From Facklamia hominis CCUG 36813 (GTDB lineage Bacteria > Bacillota > Bacilli > Lactobacillales > Aerococcaceae): a DNA stretch of 64,000 bases. The DNA lies in contig NZ_JH932292.1 of assembly GCF_000301035.1 (NCBI RefSeq), positions 1,609,708-1,673,707 of the forward strand, given 5' to 3'. Positions 34,065-44,222 of the stretch are shown piece after piece; within the stretch, counting starts at the first letter, position 1; the number at the start of each line of letters is the position of its first letter. The translations under genes were made by a program, and so were the position numbers. The notes below the pieces were generated by a model that worked only from the letters and a program-made list of their open reading frames with translations, was not told where the DNA came from and made no database searches.

Positions 34065-35255
34065 ATGGCAAGAAATATCGGAACGGTATCACGCGGTGTG
34101 CGTTGTCCTATTATTCGTCAAGGTGACGATTTAGCCAGCATTGTTGTTGAAAGTTTATTGGAGGCAAGCCAGACAGATGGTTTTGACTTTAATGACCGCG
34201 ATGTGGTGGGCATTACTGAATCCATCGTTGCTCGCAGTCAAGGGAATTATGCTAGTACAGATGCCATTAGCCAAGATATTAAGGAAAAGTTTGGTGATCA
34301 TACCATTGGTGTGATTTTCCCTATCCTTTCACGGAATCGTTTTGCGGTTTGCTTAAGAGGGATTGCTAAAGGGGCTAAGAAGATTGTTTTGATGCTGTCT
34401 TATCCACGCGATGAGGTGGGAAATGAACTTCTTACCTTAGATCAATTGGATGAAGCCGGAATCGATCCTTATGCACAAGTCTTAAGTTTAGAAGAATACC
34501 GGGCTAAGTTTGGTGAAAACCGTCATCCTTTCACGGATGTGGACTATGTCGCTTACTATCAAGAGATTATTGAAGAAGCTGGGGCAGAAGTGGAAATTAT
34601 TTTTGCCAACCAAGCTAAAGCTATCTTAGACTATACCGACCATGTATTAAATTGTGATATACATAGTCGGAAACGGACCAAACGGATCTTGGAAGCTAAA
34701 GGAGCGACTGTTTATAGCTTGGATCAAATCCTTGCCAAATCAGTGGATGGATCGGGTTATAATTCAGAATATGGTCTATTAGGATCCAATAAATCAACGG
34801 AAGATTCTGTCAAGTTATTCCCACACGATGCCAATGAAATGGTGAATGCCATCCAAGCAGTCTTAAAAGAAAAGACGGGTAAACATATTGAAGTGATGGT
34901 GTATGGGGATGGTGCCTTTAAGGACCCAGCAGGTAAGATTTGGGAGTTGGCAGATCCGGTGGTCTCACCAGCCTACACTTCTGGCTTGGAAGGAACTCCG
35001 AATGAATTGAAATTAAAATACTTGGCTGATAATGATTTCTCAGATCTTTCTGGAGATGCTTTAAAAGAAGCTATCGCTAGTCGGATCAAATCTAAAGACC
35101 AAAGCCTAGTTGGTAAGATGGAGTCGGAAGGAACCACTCCAAGACAATTGACAGACTTGTTAGGTTCGCTTTGTGACTTAACGTCTGGTTCTGGTGATAA
35201 GGGAACGCCGATTATTTTAATTCAAGGTTACTTTGATAATTATACGAATGATTAA
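34065..35255 (+). CDS. Coenzyme F420-0:L-glutamate ligase-like protein (CofE family)
   Basis: A 396-residue protein with the CofE fold: VVGITESIVARSQGNYAS at the N-terminus, IFPILSRNRFAVCLRGIAKG, and the conserved VMVYGDGAFKDPAGKIWELA in the nucleotide/metal site. CofE adds glutamates to F420-0 in actinobacteria and archaea. Lactobacillales do not make F420 as far as I know, so this CofE-like ligase of Bacillota probably amidates another acid; its true substrate is unknown to me. It is single, divergent from guaB, and ends in a terminator. Confidence 0.78.
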   Translation: MARNIGTVSRGVRCPIIRQGDDLASIVVESLLEASQTDGFDFNDRDVVGITESIVARSQGNYASTDAISQDIKEKFGDHTIGVIFPILSRNRFAVCLRGIAKGAKKIVLMLSYPRDEVGNELLTLDQLDEAGIDPYAQVLSLEEYRAKFGENRHPFTDVDYVAYYQEIIEEAGAEVEIIFANQAKAILDYTDHVLNCDIHSRKRTKRILEAKGATVYSLDQILAKSVDGSGYNSEYGLLGSNKSTEDSVKLFPHDANEMVNAIQAVLKEKTGKHIEVMVYGDGAFKDPAGKIWELADPVVSPAYTSGLEGTPNELKLKYLADNDFSDLSGDALKEAIASRIKSKDQSLVGKMESEGTTPRQLTDLLGSLCDLTSGSGDKGTPIILIQGYFDNYTND

Positions 35256-35264
35256 TTAAACATT

Positions 35265-35305
35265 AAAAGTGCGACACAGCTAAAATAGCTGTGTCGCACT
35301 TTTTG
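35265..35305 (+). terminator. Terminator after the CofE-like gene
   Basis: An 18-bp stem beginning AAAAGTGCGACACAGCTA with an AAA loop, followed by TTTTT, 9 bp after the stop codon. Confidence 0.92.
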
Positions 35306-35319
35306 TGTCTATCGTATGG

Positions 35320-35881
35320 AGAGGGGGTGCGCTCTATTAAGAGGTGGTCGCACTCTATTAAAATGTGTTCGCAGTCGCATCCCCTTGTGTCTAAGCAAAA
35401 ATCTTCCGCGTGACTGATGTCACTTGGAAGATTTCTTACTTAGCCTTCAGGGGATAACCGCGCCTGCTCGCACTCTATTAAAACGTGCTCCGATGAGCAT
35501 CCCCTGAGTTCTAAGCAAATCACGTCCTGTGCGATTTTTAATCGCCCTGTCCATGCTTTGCTTAGCCTACAGGGGATAAACGCAAGTTGTCGCACTCTGT
35601 TAAAACGTGCTCCAAAAGTCAGATCCTAGACTCTAAGCTAAAACCCTCAATATTTTCTGCGAAAATGTTCGTGTTTTTGCTTAGCTCTATGGGGCTTGCT
35701 GAGACTGTTGTTGCTTTAGCAACTTACAGTCTCACATCCGTTAGGTAACAACTTTTGTCGCACTCTATCAAAACGTGCTCGCAATTGCAGCGCCTGGACG
35801 TTAAGCGACCCTTCTCGAACACTCTATGAGTGTTTCGGAGGCTCACTTACCGCTGCGGCGCTAGGCGCAATTGCTCGCACT
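35320..35881 (+). repeat. Convergent-gap hairpin repeat, family 1, locus 4 (about 5 units)
   Basis: The largest array in the window. Consecutive units bracketed by AAAACGTGCTC-like and GCACTCTAT borders are: a short remnant (35320-35360); a type-A unit with inner arms AAATCTTCC/GGAAGATTT (35361-35480); a type-A variant with CAAATCACG...inner change (35481-35604); a diverged unit followed by the GAGACTGT/ACAGTCTC module (35605-35770); and a B unit with arms GCAATTGCAGCGCC and GGCGCTAGGCGCAATTGC (35771-35881). It ends at the stop codon of the MATE gene. No gene is present in the gap. Confidence 0.82.
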
Positions 35882-37225
35882 CTATATTCTAATGGTTGTC
35901 CAGTAGCCTTTTTTGAAGCGGTGGTGCATTAGGATGAAGCGGGTGAGTTGGTCGGAGAAGATTCCGATCCAGATTCCGGCGAGTCCTAGGTGGAAGGTGT
36001 GGACGGCAATCAGGGTGACGGCGGTTCGGATGATTGCCACGGATAGGATTCCGGCAAAGAGGGTGTAGCGAACGTCACCGCCAGCTCGAAGGCAACCTGC
36101 ATAAATGAGTTGTGAGATTTGTAGTAGGACAATCACGCTAGAAAAGTCCATAATCATCTTACCCATTTGAATGGATGAAGGGTCGGTGAAGTAGATCGAC
36201 ATGATCTGGGTTCCAAATAGGAAGAGGATGACCGCTAGAGAGATCGACATGATGAAGCCGATGCGTTGGCAGACTTGACCATAGTTGATGGCAGCTTTAC
36301 GGTCGTTTTGACCGAGTGAACGTCCGGCAAGAGCAACGGCGGCAACTTGCATCCCATCCGCAAAGGAGAAGCCCAGGCTTAGGATGTTCATACCGGCATT
36401 ATGAACCGCAAAGACTTGTGTTCCCAAGCCGGCAGCCGTGACAGCGGTAGCAAGGAAACCAATTCGCATAGCTAAGTTCTCGACAAAGAGATTGGCTGAG
36501 AGTTGGCTGATGATTTTAGCGGTATCCCATTGAAGACGGATTTTTTTCTGTAGGATGCGTTTGAAGCGGATATAAGAATGGCCATAAAAGAGGGACCGGA
36601 AGCTCATCAGCATCGCCACGATCGTCCCTAAGACGGTAGCAAGGGCAGCCCCCTGAATCCCCAATGCAGGAAAACCAAAATGGCCATCAATCAATAAGTA
36701 GTTAAAGCAGATATTGACGATGGAGGAGGTCAAGTTGGTATTAAAGGCAATTCGGGTGTTCCCTGAACCTCTTTGAGCAGCATTGATACACATGGCGATG
36801 ACATTAAAGATCATTCCCCCCATAATAATTCGGAAATATTGGGTAGCAGGCTGGAGGGTATCGGACTGAGCGCCTGCCAGTCTTAGAATATCTTGGGAGA
36901 AATAGATCATTAAGCCAGAAATGATCGCACAGAGGATGAGACTCAAGGTCATGGCTGTGACAAAGACTTCATTCGCTCCATCTTGTTGATTTTGGCCCCG
37001 TCGTCTAGCTATCAAAGAGGAGACGGCGATATTGATGGCAAAAAAGAGGGACAAGCCAATTAAACGCGGTTGGTTGGTTAAGCCGACAGCGGCAATGGCA
37101 TATTCCCCGAGATTTCCCACCATGATCGTATCGATAATGGCGGCTAGAGCAATAAAAAAGCTCTCTAAGACGGAAGGCCAAGCCATCTTCAGGGCTGTCT
37201 TATAAGACGATTTGTTTTTGATCAT
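35882..37225 (-). CDS. MATE family efflux transporter
   Basis: A 447-residue, 12-segment MATE protein with internal twofold symmetry. Family features are MAWPSVLESFFIALAAIIDT, MVGNLGEYAIAAVGLTNQP and the second-half NAGMNILSLGFSFADGMQVA. It should export cationic drugs or toxic metabolites with Na+ or H+ antiport; the substrate is not predictable. Start ATG 37225. It is divergent from the YkvI-like gene with a 161-bp shared region. Confidence 0.92.
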   Translation of the reverse strand: MIKNKSSYKTALKMAWPSVLESFFIALAAIIDTIMVGNLGEYAIAAVGLTNQPRLIGLSLFFAINIAVSSLIARRRGQNQQDGANEVFVTAMTLSLILCAIISGLMIYFSQDILRLAGAQSDTLQPATQYFRIIMGGMIFNVIAMCINAAQRGSGNTRIAFNTNLTSSIVNICFNYLLIDGHFGFPALGIQGAALATVLGTIVAMLMSFRSLFYGHSYIRFKRILQKKIRLQWDTAKIISQLSANLFVENLAMRIGFLATAVTAAGLGTQVFAVHNAGMNILSLGFSFADGMQVAAVALAGRSLGQNDRKAAINYGQVCQRIGFIMSISLAVILFLFGTQIMSIYFTDPSSIQMGKMIMDFSSVIVLLQISQLIYAGCLRAGGDVRYTLFAGILSVAIIRTAVTLIAVHTFHLGLAGIWIGIFSDQLTRFILMHHRFKKGYWTTIRI

Positions 37226-37386
37226 GTTATCATTCCTATTAATTTATTTGTCCATTGATTTCTCATACTACGCCCCCTTGGACCTTTCCAGTTTTGGAAA
37301 CGAGGGGCTAAGACTTTTCATTTTCATTCAGAAGCATTACTATTATAAGGTAAAGGAAATTCTATTCAAATGCAAAGGAGATTATT

Positions 37387-38643
37387 GTGAAAAGAAAAAG
37401 TTTATTTTCAAAAGAAAAAACCCTGGCCATTGCTTTCGCCTATGTCGGTATTATTACCGGTGCAGGCTTAGCGACTGGCCAGGAGATCTTACAGTATTTT
37501 GTATCTTTCGGGAGAATCGGTATAATCGGATTGGTTTGTATTAGTATTCTTCATATGGTGATCGGTTCTTGGGTATTATCCCTAGCTTCCTATCATCAAA
37601 CCAGTAACCACGTGGAAGGTTTGGAGTCGATTGCTAGTCCTTGGTTAGCTAAAGTTCTGGATTGGATCTTGAGCTTTTCCTGCTTTGTGATGTGTTTTGT
37701 CTTGGTCGCAGGAGCTGGATCCACTTTTCAGCAACAATTTGGAACACCGGCTTGGGTGGGTTCCTTGATCTGTGCGCTTTTAATTCTAGGTATATCTTAT
37801 TTGGATTTTGATAAGGTGACTGCGGCCTTGGGGTTTTTTACGCCAATCTTGTTGGTGATGATCAGTCTCGGATTGATCGTGACACTTTTCCAAGGAGGCA
37901 TTGATTGGTCGAGTAACTTTGCGATGGCCCGTGAGCTTCACTCAGCGATTCCGAATATTTGGTTATCCATCCTGAATTATTTTGCCCTCTGTCTGGTGAC
38001 AGCCATCTCCATGTTCTTCGTCTTAGGAGGACAGGTTATGGGGCTAGAAAATGCCAAGTATGGTGGAGCGATTGGCGGCTTCTTAGCTGGTTTCGTCTCT
38101 TTATTAGTGGGGATTCTTTTATATACTAAGGTCGATCTGGTAGGCTATGAGGCGGTTCCGATGCAGTCCTTGATGCAGGCGATCCATCCGGCTCTTGGTT
38201 TTATCATGTTTGTGTTAATTTTTGGTATGATTTTTAATACGGGGATTTCGGTTGCTTACGCCTTAGGTAAGCGGATTGCTGGCGATAATGAACGCCGCTT
38301 TAAGACCTGGGTGATGCCGCTTATTTGTACTTTGGCTTTTATCTTGTCCTTTGCTGGGTTTAGTGAATTAGTATCCATTATGTATCCTATCTTAGGTTAT
38401 ATCGGAATCGTGTTGGTGGGGCTAATTATCATTGCTTGGTGGAAAGACCGTCAAGCCATGAGTCTGGAAGAAGAGATTCGCCAGTCCGTCTACCATCTAT
38501 TGACCAAGCGGCAAGATCCTGATCAGACCATGGTTCGGCGGGATGTTAAGAATCTCAAGCAATTAGTGAAAGACTCCAAGGCAGATAATCAACAGATCCT
38601 AGAACAAGTCCAAGAGATCGTCGATCGTCAAACTGAGGAATAG
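37387..38643 (+). CDS. YkvI-family membrane protein (LeuT-fold permease)
   Basis: A 418-residue membrane protein with about ten segments and a hydrophilic C-terminal tail of 60 residues. The opening AFAYVGIITGAGLATGQEIL is the unwound first helix with Gly-rich motif of the LeuT-type fold, and the whole resembles the YkvI family. The start is GTG 37387 with AAAGGAGA upstream. The substrate is unknown. It is 8 bp before the Ntn-hydrolase gene, suggesting co-transcription. Confidence 0.85.
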   Translation: MKRKSLFSKEKTLAIAFAYVGIITGAGLATGQEILQYFVSFGRIGIIGLVCISILHMVIGSWVLSLASYHQTSNHVEGLESIASPWLAKVLDWILSFSCFVMCFVLVAGAGSTFQQQFGTPAWVGSLICALLILGISYLDFDKVTAALGFFTPILLVMISLGLIVTLFQGGIDWSSNFAMARELHSAIPNIWLSILNYFALCLVTAISMFFVLGGQVMGLENAKYGGAIGGFLAGFVSLLVGILLYTKVDLVGYEAVPMQSLMQAIHPALGFIMFVLIFGMIFNTGISVAYALGKRIAGDNERRFKTWVMPLICTLAFILSFAGFSELVSIMYPILGYIGIVLVGLIIIAWWKDRQAMSLEEEIRQSVYHLLTKRQDPDQTMVRRDVKNLKQLVKDSKADNQQILEQVQEIVDRQTEE

Positions 38644-38651
38644 GTGAATTT

Positions 38652-39602
38652 ATGTGTACCAGTATAAAGATTGATTCCCCCCAAGGCATTGTGATGGGGC
38701 GGACTATGGACTTGGAAGCTCAGGTAGATTTTGATGTGCTGGCTTTTGCGGGTGGTTATCCCACTAGCGAGAATTTGATGGGTGGCCATTTTGAGGGGCC
38801 TTATCCCATGTTGGGAGTCTGCTTTAGGGAATGGGATCCGCTCAAGGATGGGATGAATGACCAGGGCTTGATTGGGGTGACCAATGATTTTTCTGGTTAT
38901 CACTTATTTCCAGACCAGGTTCAAGATGGGAAGATCAATGTGTCGAGCTTTCATTTTTTGAATTATGTCTTAAGTCATTATGCCAGTGTGGCGGAGGTCT
39001 TGGCGGACTTAGATCAATTTCATCTAGCTCGTCATAGTCATCAAGGCCACAAGGTGATCAGTCCTTTATTTCATTGGATGCTAGCGGATAAGACAGGGCG
39101 GTGTGTGGTGATTGAACCAAGTAAGGGTAAGCTCATAGCCTATGATAATCCCTATGGGGTGATGACCAATGCCCCCAAGTTTCCCTCCCACTTGCGTCAT
39201 CTGAAAAGACAGATGGACCTGGATCAGTTAAGGGCTTTTAATGGAGCTAGAGACCTACCTGGAGCCTACGATCCTAAGTCGCGCTTTGTGAAGGCTTATT
39301 ATCAAAGTCGACTAACACCTGAGATTAAGACCCATCAAGAAGCCATGGCCTATCTCTTCCAGTCCTTGCAGGCCATCTCGCTACCTCGTGGTTTTATTGC
39401 CAATGATCGCTATCAAGATTACACCTTTACGCAATACATCGTGGCCTATGATAGCTATGACCAACACCTGCTCTTACGGACGGACACTAATCCTTCCTTA
39501 TATCATCTGACCTTTGATCAGTTGGACCTATCCCAAGGCCGGGTACTCTTGCCAGTTCCGACCTTTGAAGCAGGCTGTTCCTTAGTTTCCTCGCAAAAAT
39601 AA
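38652..39602 (+). CDS. Linear amide C-N hydrolase (choloylglycine hydrolase / penicillin V acylase family)
   Basis: An Ntn-hydrolase activated by removing Met1 to expose Cys2 (MCTSIKIDS). Other catalytic residues are recognisable: Arg in GRTMDLE, Asp in the same block, Asn in VTNDFS, Asn in VMTNAPKF and Arg in KSRFVKAYY. At 316 residues it is the usual size. Whether it acts on conjugated bile salts, penicillin V or other N-acyl amides cannot be decided; GRTMD and MTNAP look closer to the acylase-like (YxeI) branch than to classic bile salt hydrolases. It follows the permease by 8 bp. Confidence 0.87.
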   Translation: MCTSIKIDSPQGIVMGRTMDLEAQVDFDVLAFAGGYPTSENLMGGHFEGPYPMLGVCFREWDPLKDGMNDQGLIGVTNDFSGYHLFPDQVQDGKINVSSFHFLNYVLSHYASVAEVLADLDQFHLARHSHQGHKVISPLFHWMLADKTGRCVVIEPSKGKLIAYDNPYGVMTNAPKFPSHLRHLKRQMDLDQLRAFNGARDLPGAYDPKSRFVKAYYQSRLTPEIKTHQEAMAYLFQSLQAISLPRGFIANDRYQDYTFTQYIVAYDSYDQHLLLRTDTNPSLYHLTFDQLDLSQGRVLLPVPTFEAGCSLVSSQK

Positions 39603-39673
39603 TAATTTAATCATTTAAGGCTTGCCAGTTGCTTCCCTCCTTTAATACAATAAGTATGAAGGAGGGATTTTTG

Positions 39674-41374
39674 ATGCGATTAATGGACTATGTAAAAACC
39701 AACCAAGATAAAGAGCTAAGCCAGCTACCCCTTAATGAAGTGGACTTGGCAGTTTTAATCGAGCTATCCTACTTGCCGGTGGATGACTTAATCCCTCAAA
39801 GTAAAGAAGTGAACCAGGCTTTGTCATTGCCGGGTCTAACTAAGGCCTACCACGTTAAAGAGATTGGTAACTTAGACCTGATTCAAAAGACGCGCGAGGA
39901 TCTTTTCCGAGAGGTCATGACGGCCCCACGCTACCAAAGTCTATTATTTTATGCATTTACCGGGGAGAGTAGCCAGAGCCAACGGCTACAATTCGCCGCC
40001 TATGCCATGGAATGGGAAGGCCATCATCTGGTCGTGATGCGGGGAACGGATGGACAGATTGTCGGTTGGCAAGAAGATTTTAACTTAGCCGCCCAGGAAG
40101 CCATGCCCTCGCAAGGCTTGGGCGTCAGCTACCTAAAAGATCTCTTGCAGGCTAATCCTTATAACTATACCTTGATCGGTCATTCCAAAGGAGGCAATCT
40201 GGTCATTGAAGCTGCTTTGCACCAGCCTTCAAGCTTACAGGACCGGATTGACCAGATCTATTCTTTTGATGGTCCTGGCTTGATTGAAGAATCCTTGAAG
40301 GATCCTGGTTATCAGCGAATTAAGGACCGGATTCGAGTTTATATGCCGCAAGATAGCCGGGTGGGCATTATTCTGGGAGACTGGGAAGCCGTTCAAGTTG
40401 TTAAGAGCTCCGGCTTTTCGTATTTGCAGCATTTGCTTTCACTGTGGGAAGTTGCCGACCAGCAGTTTGTGCGAGTCTCCTCTTTGACCTTGGCTAGTCA
40501 GGTTAGTGCTCAGGCCCTTGACTTGTGGTTAGCCTGGCAATCCCCGCAGGCGATCCAGCAGTTTTTTGAACAGGTCTTTGCCTTGATCTATCAGACAGGC
40601 TTTGATCGTTGGGAAGAGGTGTCCATGGATCTAGGGACTTTTTTAACGGCTTTAAGTCAAGAGATTCGTCAGTTGGAGGTCAAAGATCGTCGTTTTCTTC
40701 TATCCATGGTGGAGGATTTGTTCTTAATTAAGGAACAAGTGAGCTGTCAATACTTGGCTCACGATCAAAAGCGTCAACCCCTATGGTGGCGGACGCGTTG
40801 GTATTGGCAGCGAATGGCCTCCATTCATCCAAGCTTCCATCTTATTTTAACAAGTCTTTTAGCTCTTTCTGGAATCGGCCTGCTTTATTTTCAGCCCGGT
40901 AGCCAGTGGATAAGCCAAGCCGTTTTAACCCTGCTTTTTCTATTAAAAGGCGGTCTGAACTATCTACCTAATCAACCCGTCCAGCAAGACAGGTCTTACC
41001 GACGTCATTTCCTACAGCTGGGCTTCCTGCTAGTAGGAAGCTGTGGCTTCATCACTTTGATTCAAGGGAAATTGTTAGATACTCACTTCTTGAGCCTCCT
41101 TCTAGCCCTGGCGAGTGCTTGGTGGCTAGCTCGTAATGCCTACTATGCCCATACTGAAGGCTTATTCTCATGGAACAGCTTGATCTTGGGGATTGCCCAA
41201 GCGATCTTAGCCTGGCAAAATCTAACCCAAGCCTCTGGTATTTTCGGTCCAGCCATTCTATTAGGAATAGGGCTTTGGCTAGAGGCGGTCACCGTGATCT
41301 ATTACTATGTCAAACGCTTGGAAAAGCAAGCACTTTATCAATTTGTTCATCAACACTTACGAAAAATCCATTAG
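39674..41374 (+). CDS. DUF2974 (Mbeg1-like) lipase-fold hydrolase with C-terminal membrane segments
   Basis: A 566-residue protein. The N-terminal half is a DUF2974 alpha/beta hydrolase with the nucleophile elbow GHSKGGNLVIEAAL and a probable Asp in VYMPQDSRVG. The C-terminal third has four to five membrane segments (about 410-545), so the enzyme is membrane-tethered. The start is ATG 39674, 7 bases after GGAGGG; an upstream in-frame ATG at 39629 has no site. The lipid or ester substrate is unknown. The next gene starts 14 bp downstream. Confidence 0.82.
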   Translation: MRLMDYVKTNQDKELSQLPLNEVDLAVLIELSYLPVDDLIPQSKEVNQALSLPGLTKAYHVKEIGNLDLIQKTREDLFREVMTAPRYQSLLFYAFTGESSQSQRLQFAAYAMEWEGHHLVVMRGTDGQIVGWQEDFNLAAQEAMPSQGLGVSYLKDLLQANPYNYTLIGHSKGGNLVIEAALHQPSSLQDRIDQIYSFDGPGLIEESLKDPGYQRIKDRIRVYMPQDSRVGIILGDWEAVQVVKSSGFSYLQHLLSLWEVADQQFVRVSSLTLASQVSAQALDLWLAWQSPQAIQQFFEQVFALIYQTGFDRWEEVSMDLGTFLTALSQEIRQLEVKDRRFLLSMVEDLFLIKEQVSCQYLAHDQKRQPLWWRTRWYWQRMASIHPSFHLILTSLLALSGIGLLYFQPGSQWISQAVLTLLFLLKGGLNYLPNQPVQQDRSYRRHFLQLGFLLVGSCGFITLIQGKLLDTHFLSLLLALASAWWLARNAYYAHTEGLFSWNSLILGIAQAILAWQNLTQASGIFGPAILLGIGLWLEAVTVIYYYVKRLEKQALYQFVHQHLRKIH

Positions 41375-41388
41375 AAGGGACACTAACT

Positions 41389-42789
41389 ATGGCAAAAAAC
41401 ACGTATCCAACGGAGGTCCTCCAGGTCCAGATTCAAGATTTAAATGATAAGGGACAGGGGATGGCCGTCTATTACCACCCAGTTGACCAAGCCGGTCAAC
41501 TGGCTCGAAAATTGAGGCTCACGATTCCATTTGCCTATCCGGGGGATGTGGTCCAAGTCACTGTTCCCAATGCTAAGGGACGCCGCCGAGCCACCGTTAA
41601 TTATGATAGTATCTTGACTCCTTCGCCTGATCGGACCGGTCAAGCAGCCCCAGGGCAAGTTCCTGAAGCGGGGGCTCCTCTTCGCTATATGGACTATTCA
41701 GCTCAGTTGGCCTATAAGGAGAATAAAGTGCGCGACCTCTTTAGTCAGGCAGGCTTTGACCCGCAAGCCGTAAAGCCTATCCTGGGGATGGACAATCCTT
41801 ACCATTACCGCAATAAGATGGAATTAACTTTTGGTAAAGCGGGAGCGATCGGGATGCACCAAGCAGGGAATTTCCGGGTGATCAATGATTGGCAGGATAA
41901 TGTGCTGGCCCCCGAAATCATGATGACCGTTAAGGAGACTGTCGCTAGCTGGCAGCAAGCCCATCATTTATCAACTTATGATAAGGAGAGCCGACAAGGA
42001 CTCTTGCGACATTTGATGATGCGGCAGAGCTTTGCGACCCAGGAATTGATGGTGGCGGTTTTTGCGACCGAGTCTAGTGACGCTTATACCCAAGCAGCTA
42101 AAGACCTGGTTCAACGACTTCAAGCTGCTTGTCCCCAATTAGCCAGTCTTTTATGGATTGAGAATACGGATATTGCCGATCGGACTCAGGCTCAAGCAGT
42201 GACTGTCCTAGCGGGGCGTGATTTTATTTATGACCAGTTAGCTGGCTTTCGTTATCGGATCTGGTTCGATACCTTCTTCCAACCCAACCCTCAACAAGCA
42301 GAAAAAATGGTCGAGACTGCTTTGAACTTAGCGCAGATCGATGCTGACATGCGGGTGATGGATCTCTTCTGTGGCGTGGGAACCTTCTCTCTACCGCTAG
42401 CTCAAGCGGCCAAGGAATTAGCCGGTATTGAGATTGTTGACAGCTCGATTCAATCCGCTAGACGGAATGCGGCGGATAATGGGATCGATAATACCTACTT
42501 CTTAACGGCCGATGCCCGTAGTGGTATGAAGACCATTGAAGCAGAATGGGGGCAACCAGATCTAGTTCTATTGGATCCTCCTCGTAGCGGTGCCGGTGGT
42601 AAGGTCATGCGCCGGATTGGCCGATTGGGAACCGACAAGATCATCTATGTCTCCTGCAACCCAGCGACTCTGGTCCAAGACCTCCAATGGTTGAAGGACT
42701 TTGGTTATGAGCTAGTCTCATGCCAGCCCATTGACCAATTCCCACAGACGGTGCATGTGGAAGCCATAGCGTTGATACAAAAGATGTAA
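41389..42789 (+). CDS. rlmD: 23S rRNA (uracil-C5)-methyltransferase RlmD/RlmCD family
   Basis: Methylates a uracil of 23S rRNA with SAM. The 466-residue protein has a TRAM-like N-terminus (VQIQDLNDKGQGMAVY), SAM motif MDLFCGVGTFSLPLAQAA, LLDPPRSGAGGKVM and the catalytic Cys in VSCNPATLVQDL. The start is ATG 41389 with AGAAGGGA upstream; the longer frame overlaps the hydrolase. The C-terminus FPQTVHVEAIALIQ is the region that recurs, in diverged form, at each module boundary of the following island, so this gene is the likely integration target. Confidence 0.93.
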   Translation: MAKNTYPTEVLQVQIQDLNDKGQGMAVYYHPVDQAGQLARKLRLTIPFAYPGDVVQVTVPNAKGRRRATVNYDSILTPSPDRTGQAAPGQVPEAGAPLRYMDYSAQLAYKENKVRDLFSQAGFDPQAVKPILGMDNPYHYRNKMELTFGKAGAIGMHQAGNFRVINDWQDNVLAPEIMMTVKETVASWQQAHHLSTYDKESRQGLLRHLMMRQSFATQELMVAVFATESSDAYTQAAKDLVQRLQAACPQLASLLWIENTDIADRTQAQAVTVLAGRDFIYDQLAGFRYRIWFDTFFQPNPQQAEKMVETALNLAQIDADMRVMDLFCGVGTFSLPLAQAAKELAGIEIVDSSIQSARRNAADNGIDNTYFLTADARSGMKTIEAEWGQPDLVLLDPPRSGAGGKVMRRIGRLGTDKIIYVSCNPATLVQDLQWLKDFGYELVSCQPIDQFPQTVHVEAIALIQKM

Positions 42790-42955
42790 ATTTAGAAATC
42801 TTGCATTTTAAGTAGTTTTATAAGCATTTTGTCTTTGAAAAAGATGAAGAAGGATACGTCAAAAAGACTCAAAAAAACTATATGGACGTGAGAGTAGTTT
42901 TTGGGCTGGTATGAGGAAACACAAAAATATAATTAACTCGTTTTGTACTTTCTAC

Positions 42956-42986
42956 AAGAGTAGCTTAAAAGGCTGCTCTTTTTTTG
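42956..42986 (+). terminator. Terminator at the start of the second island
   Basis: AGAGTAGC (42957-42964) pairs with GCTGCTCT with one wobble, followed by seven T. The 277-bp gap 42790-43066 holds no gene that I can support. Confidence 0.75.
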
Positions 42987-43066
42987 CTTTTTATCAAATT
43001 TATATATACCTATACAAACATCTATAAGCTCATATAAGATAAAGATGTATAAATATAAAAATTAGT

Positions 43067-44059
43067 TTAATCACAAAAATCGCATTTTAAATTGTGATCC
43101 TTGCAAGCTAAATTACGAACTTCACTAGGAAGTTTCCCCTTGTATCTTTTGTAATAAATGGAAAATTTGCTATGGGATGTGTATCCAACAGACTCTGCTA
43201 TTTCCTTTATAGGTAGTTCGGTATTTAAGAGAAGAGTTTCAGCTACATTCATTCTTTTTCTTTGGGTGTATTCTGTAATGCTTTGACCATATTTTTCTTT
43301 GAACAAATTTTTTAATTTTGTTCCGCTCATTTTAGATATTTTTTCAAGGGTTTCTTGATTTACATTCATAGTGAAATGATCATCTAAAAATCTTGCTACA
43401 TCTTCAAGTGCTTTATTATCATCGGACTTAATTTTATATTTATTTCTATTTAAGTAGGTATCTATAACAATGCTTACCCATTCATTTGCTTTGGCTTTAA
43501 AGAAAAAATCAGCGGCAGGAGAGTCCATCTTACAATTTAATATTTCCATTGCCACTTTTTCTAAGGATTTTGTAAGAATTATTTGATTCGGTTGAAGTAA
43601 AGCTGAATAAAATGATTCTGGATTAATGTTAATATATGCTAAATGTTTTTCTATTAGTTCTTTTTTAAAACCAATGGAAACAGCAAGATAACAACAATTC
43701 TCGTGTAATAAAAAAACGAAATTATCTCTTATGTTGTTAAAGTCAAAAGTACATAATGAATTTGCGGTAAGTGTTTGATAGGGATTAAATTTTTCTCCGT
43801 TTGCACTGACAATGTAGCTTGAATAAATTGAAACATAATCTGTCATGCTATAAGTGCTATTTTGAATTACTTCTTCTCTGATATAAAAATCATGGACATC
43901 AATAATAAATCCATCTCCTTCATAGAACCAATAAAGCCCTTCTGCAGAAGTAGAGTCCTCTTTATTCCAACAAAAAGTGTGCCCTGCACTTGAATACTTC
44001 TTATTGTTTTTACATTCATCTACTTTCATATATTCTTTTACAGAATCATAATATGACAT
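43067..44059 (-). CDS. AraC-family transcriptional regulator
   Basis: About 330 residues with an N-terminal ligand or dimerisation region and a C-terminal double helix-turn-helix (about 235-325; MSGTKLKNLFKEKYGQSITE and IKEIAESVGYTSHSKFSIYY). This matches the regulators that accompany iron or siderophore ABC transporters (YbtA/PchR-like). The start is taken at ATG 44059, after GGGATAGGTG. It is divergent from the ABC pair, so it most likely controls that promoter. AT content is clearly higher than in the backbone. Confidence 0.87.
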   Translation of the reverse strand: MSYYDSVKEYMKVDECKNNKKYSSAGHTFCWNKEDSTSAEGLYWFYEGDGFIIDVHDFYIREEVIQNSTYSMTDYVSIYSSYIVSANGEKFNPYQTLTANSLCTFDFNNIRDNFVFLLHENCCYLAVSIGFKKELIEKHLAYININPESFYSALLQPNQIILTKSLEKVAMEILNCKMDSPAADFFFKAKANEWVSIVIDTYLNRNKYKIKSDDNKALEDVARFLDDHFTMNVNQETLEKISKMSGTKLKNLFKEKYGQSITEYTQRKRMNVAETLLLNTELPIKEIAESVGYTSHSKFSIYYKRYKGKLPSEVRNLACKDHNLKCDFCD

Positions 44060-44222
44060 AATACACCTATCCCTTTTATACAATATTCCAATTAGCTTTA
44101 TTAATCCAAAACTATTGTATTAGCAATTATAACCTATATTATATAATATGAAAGCAATGTTACTTATTATCAAACAAGGAAATTTATATCTAAAAGGGAT
44201 ATTAAATAAAGGAGATATGATT

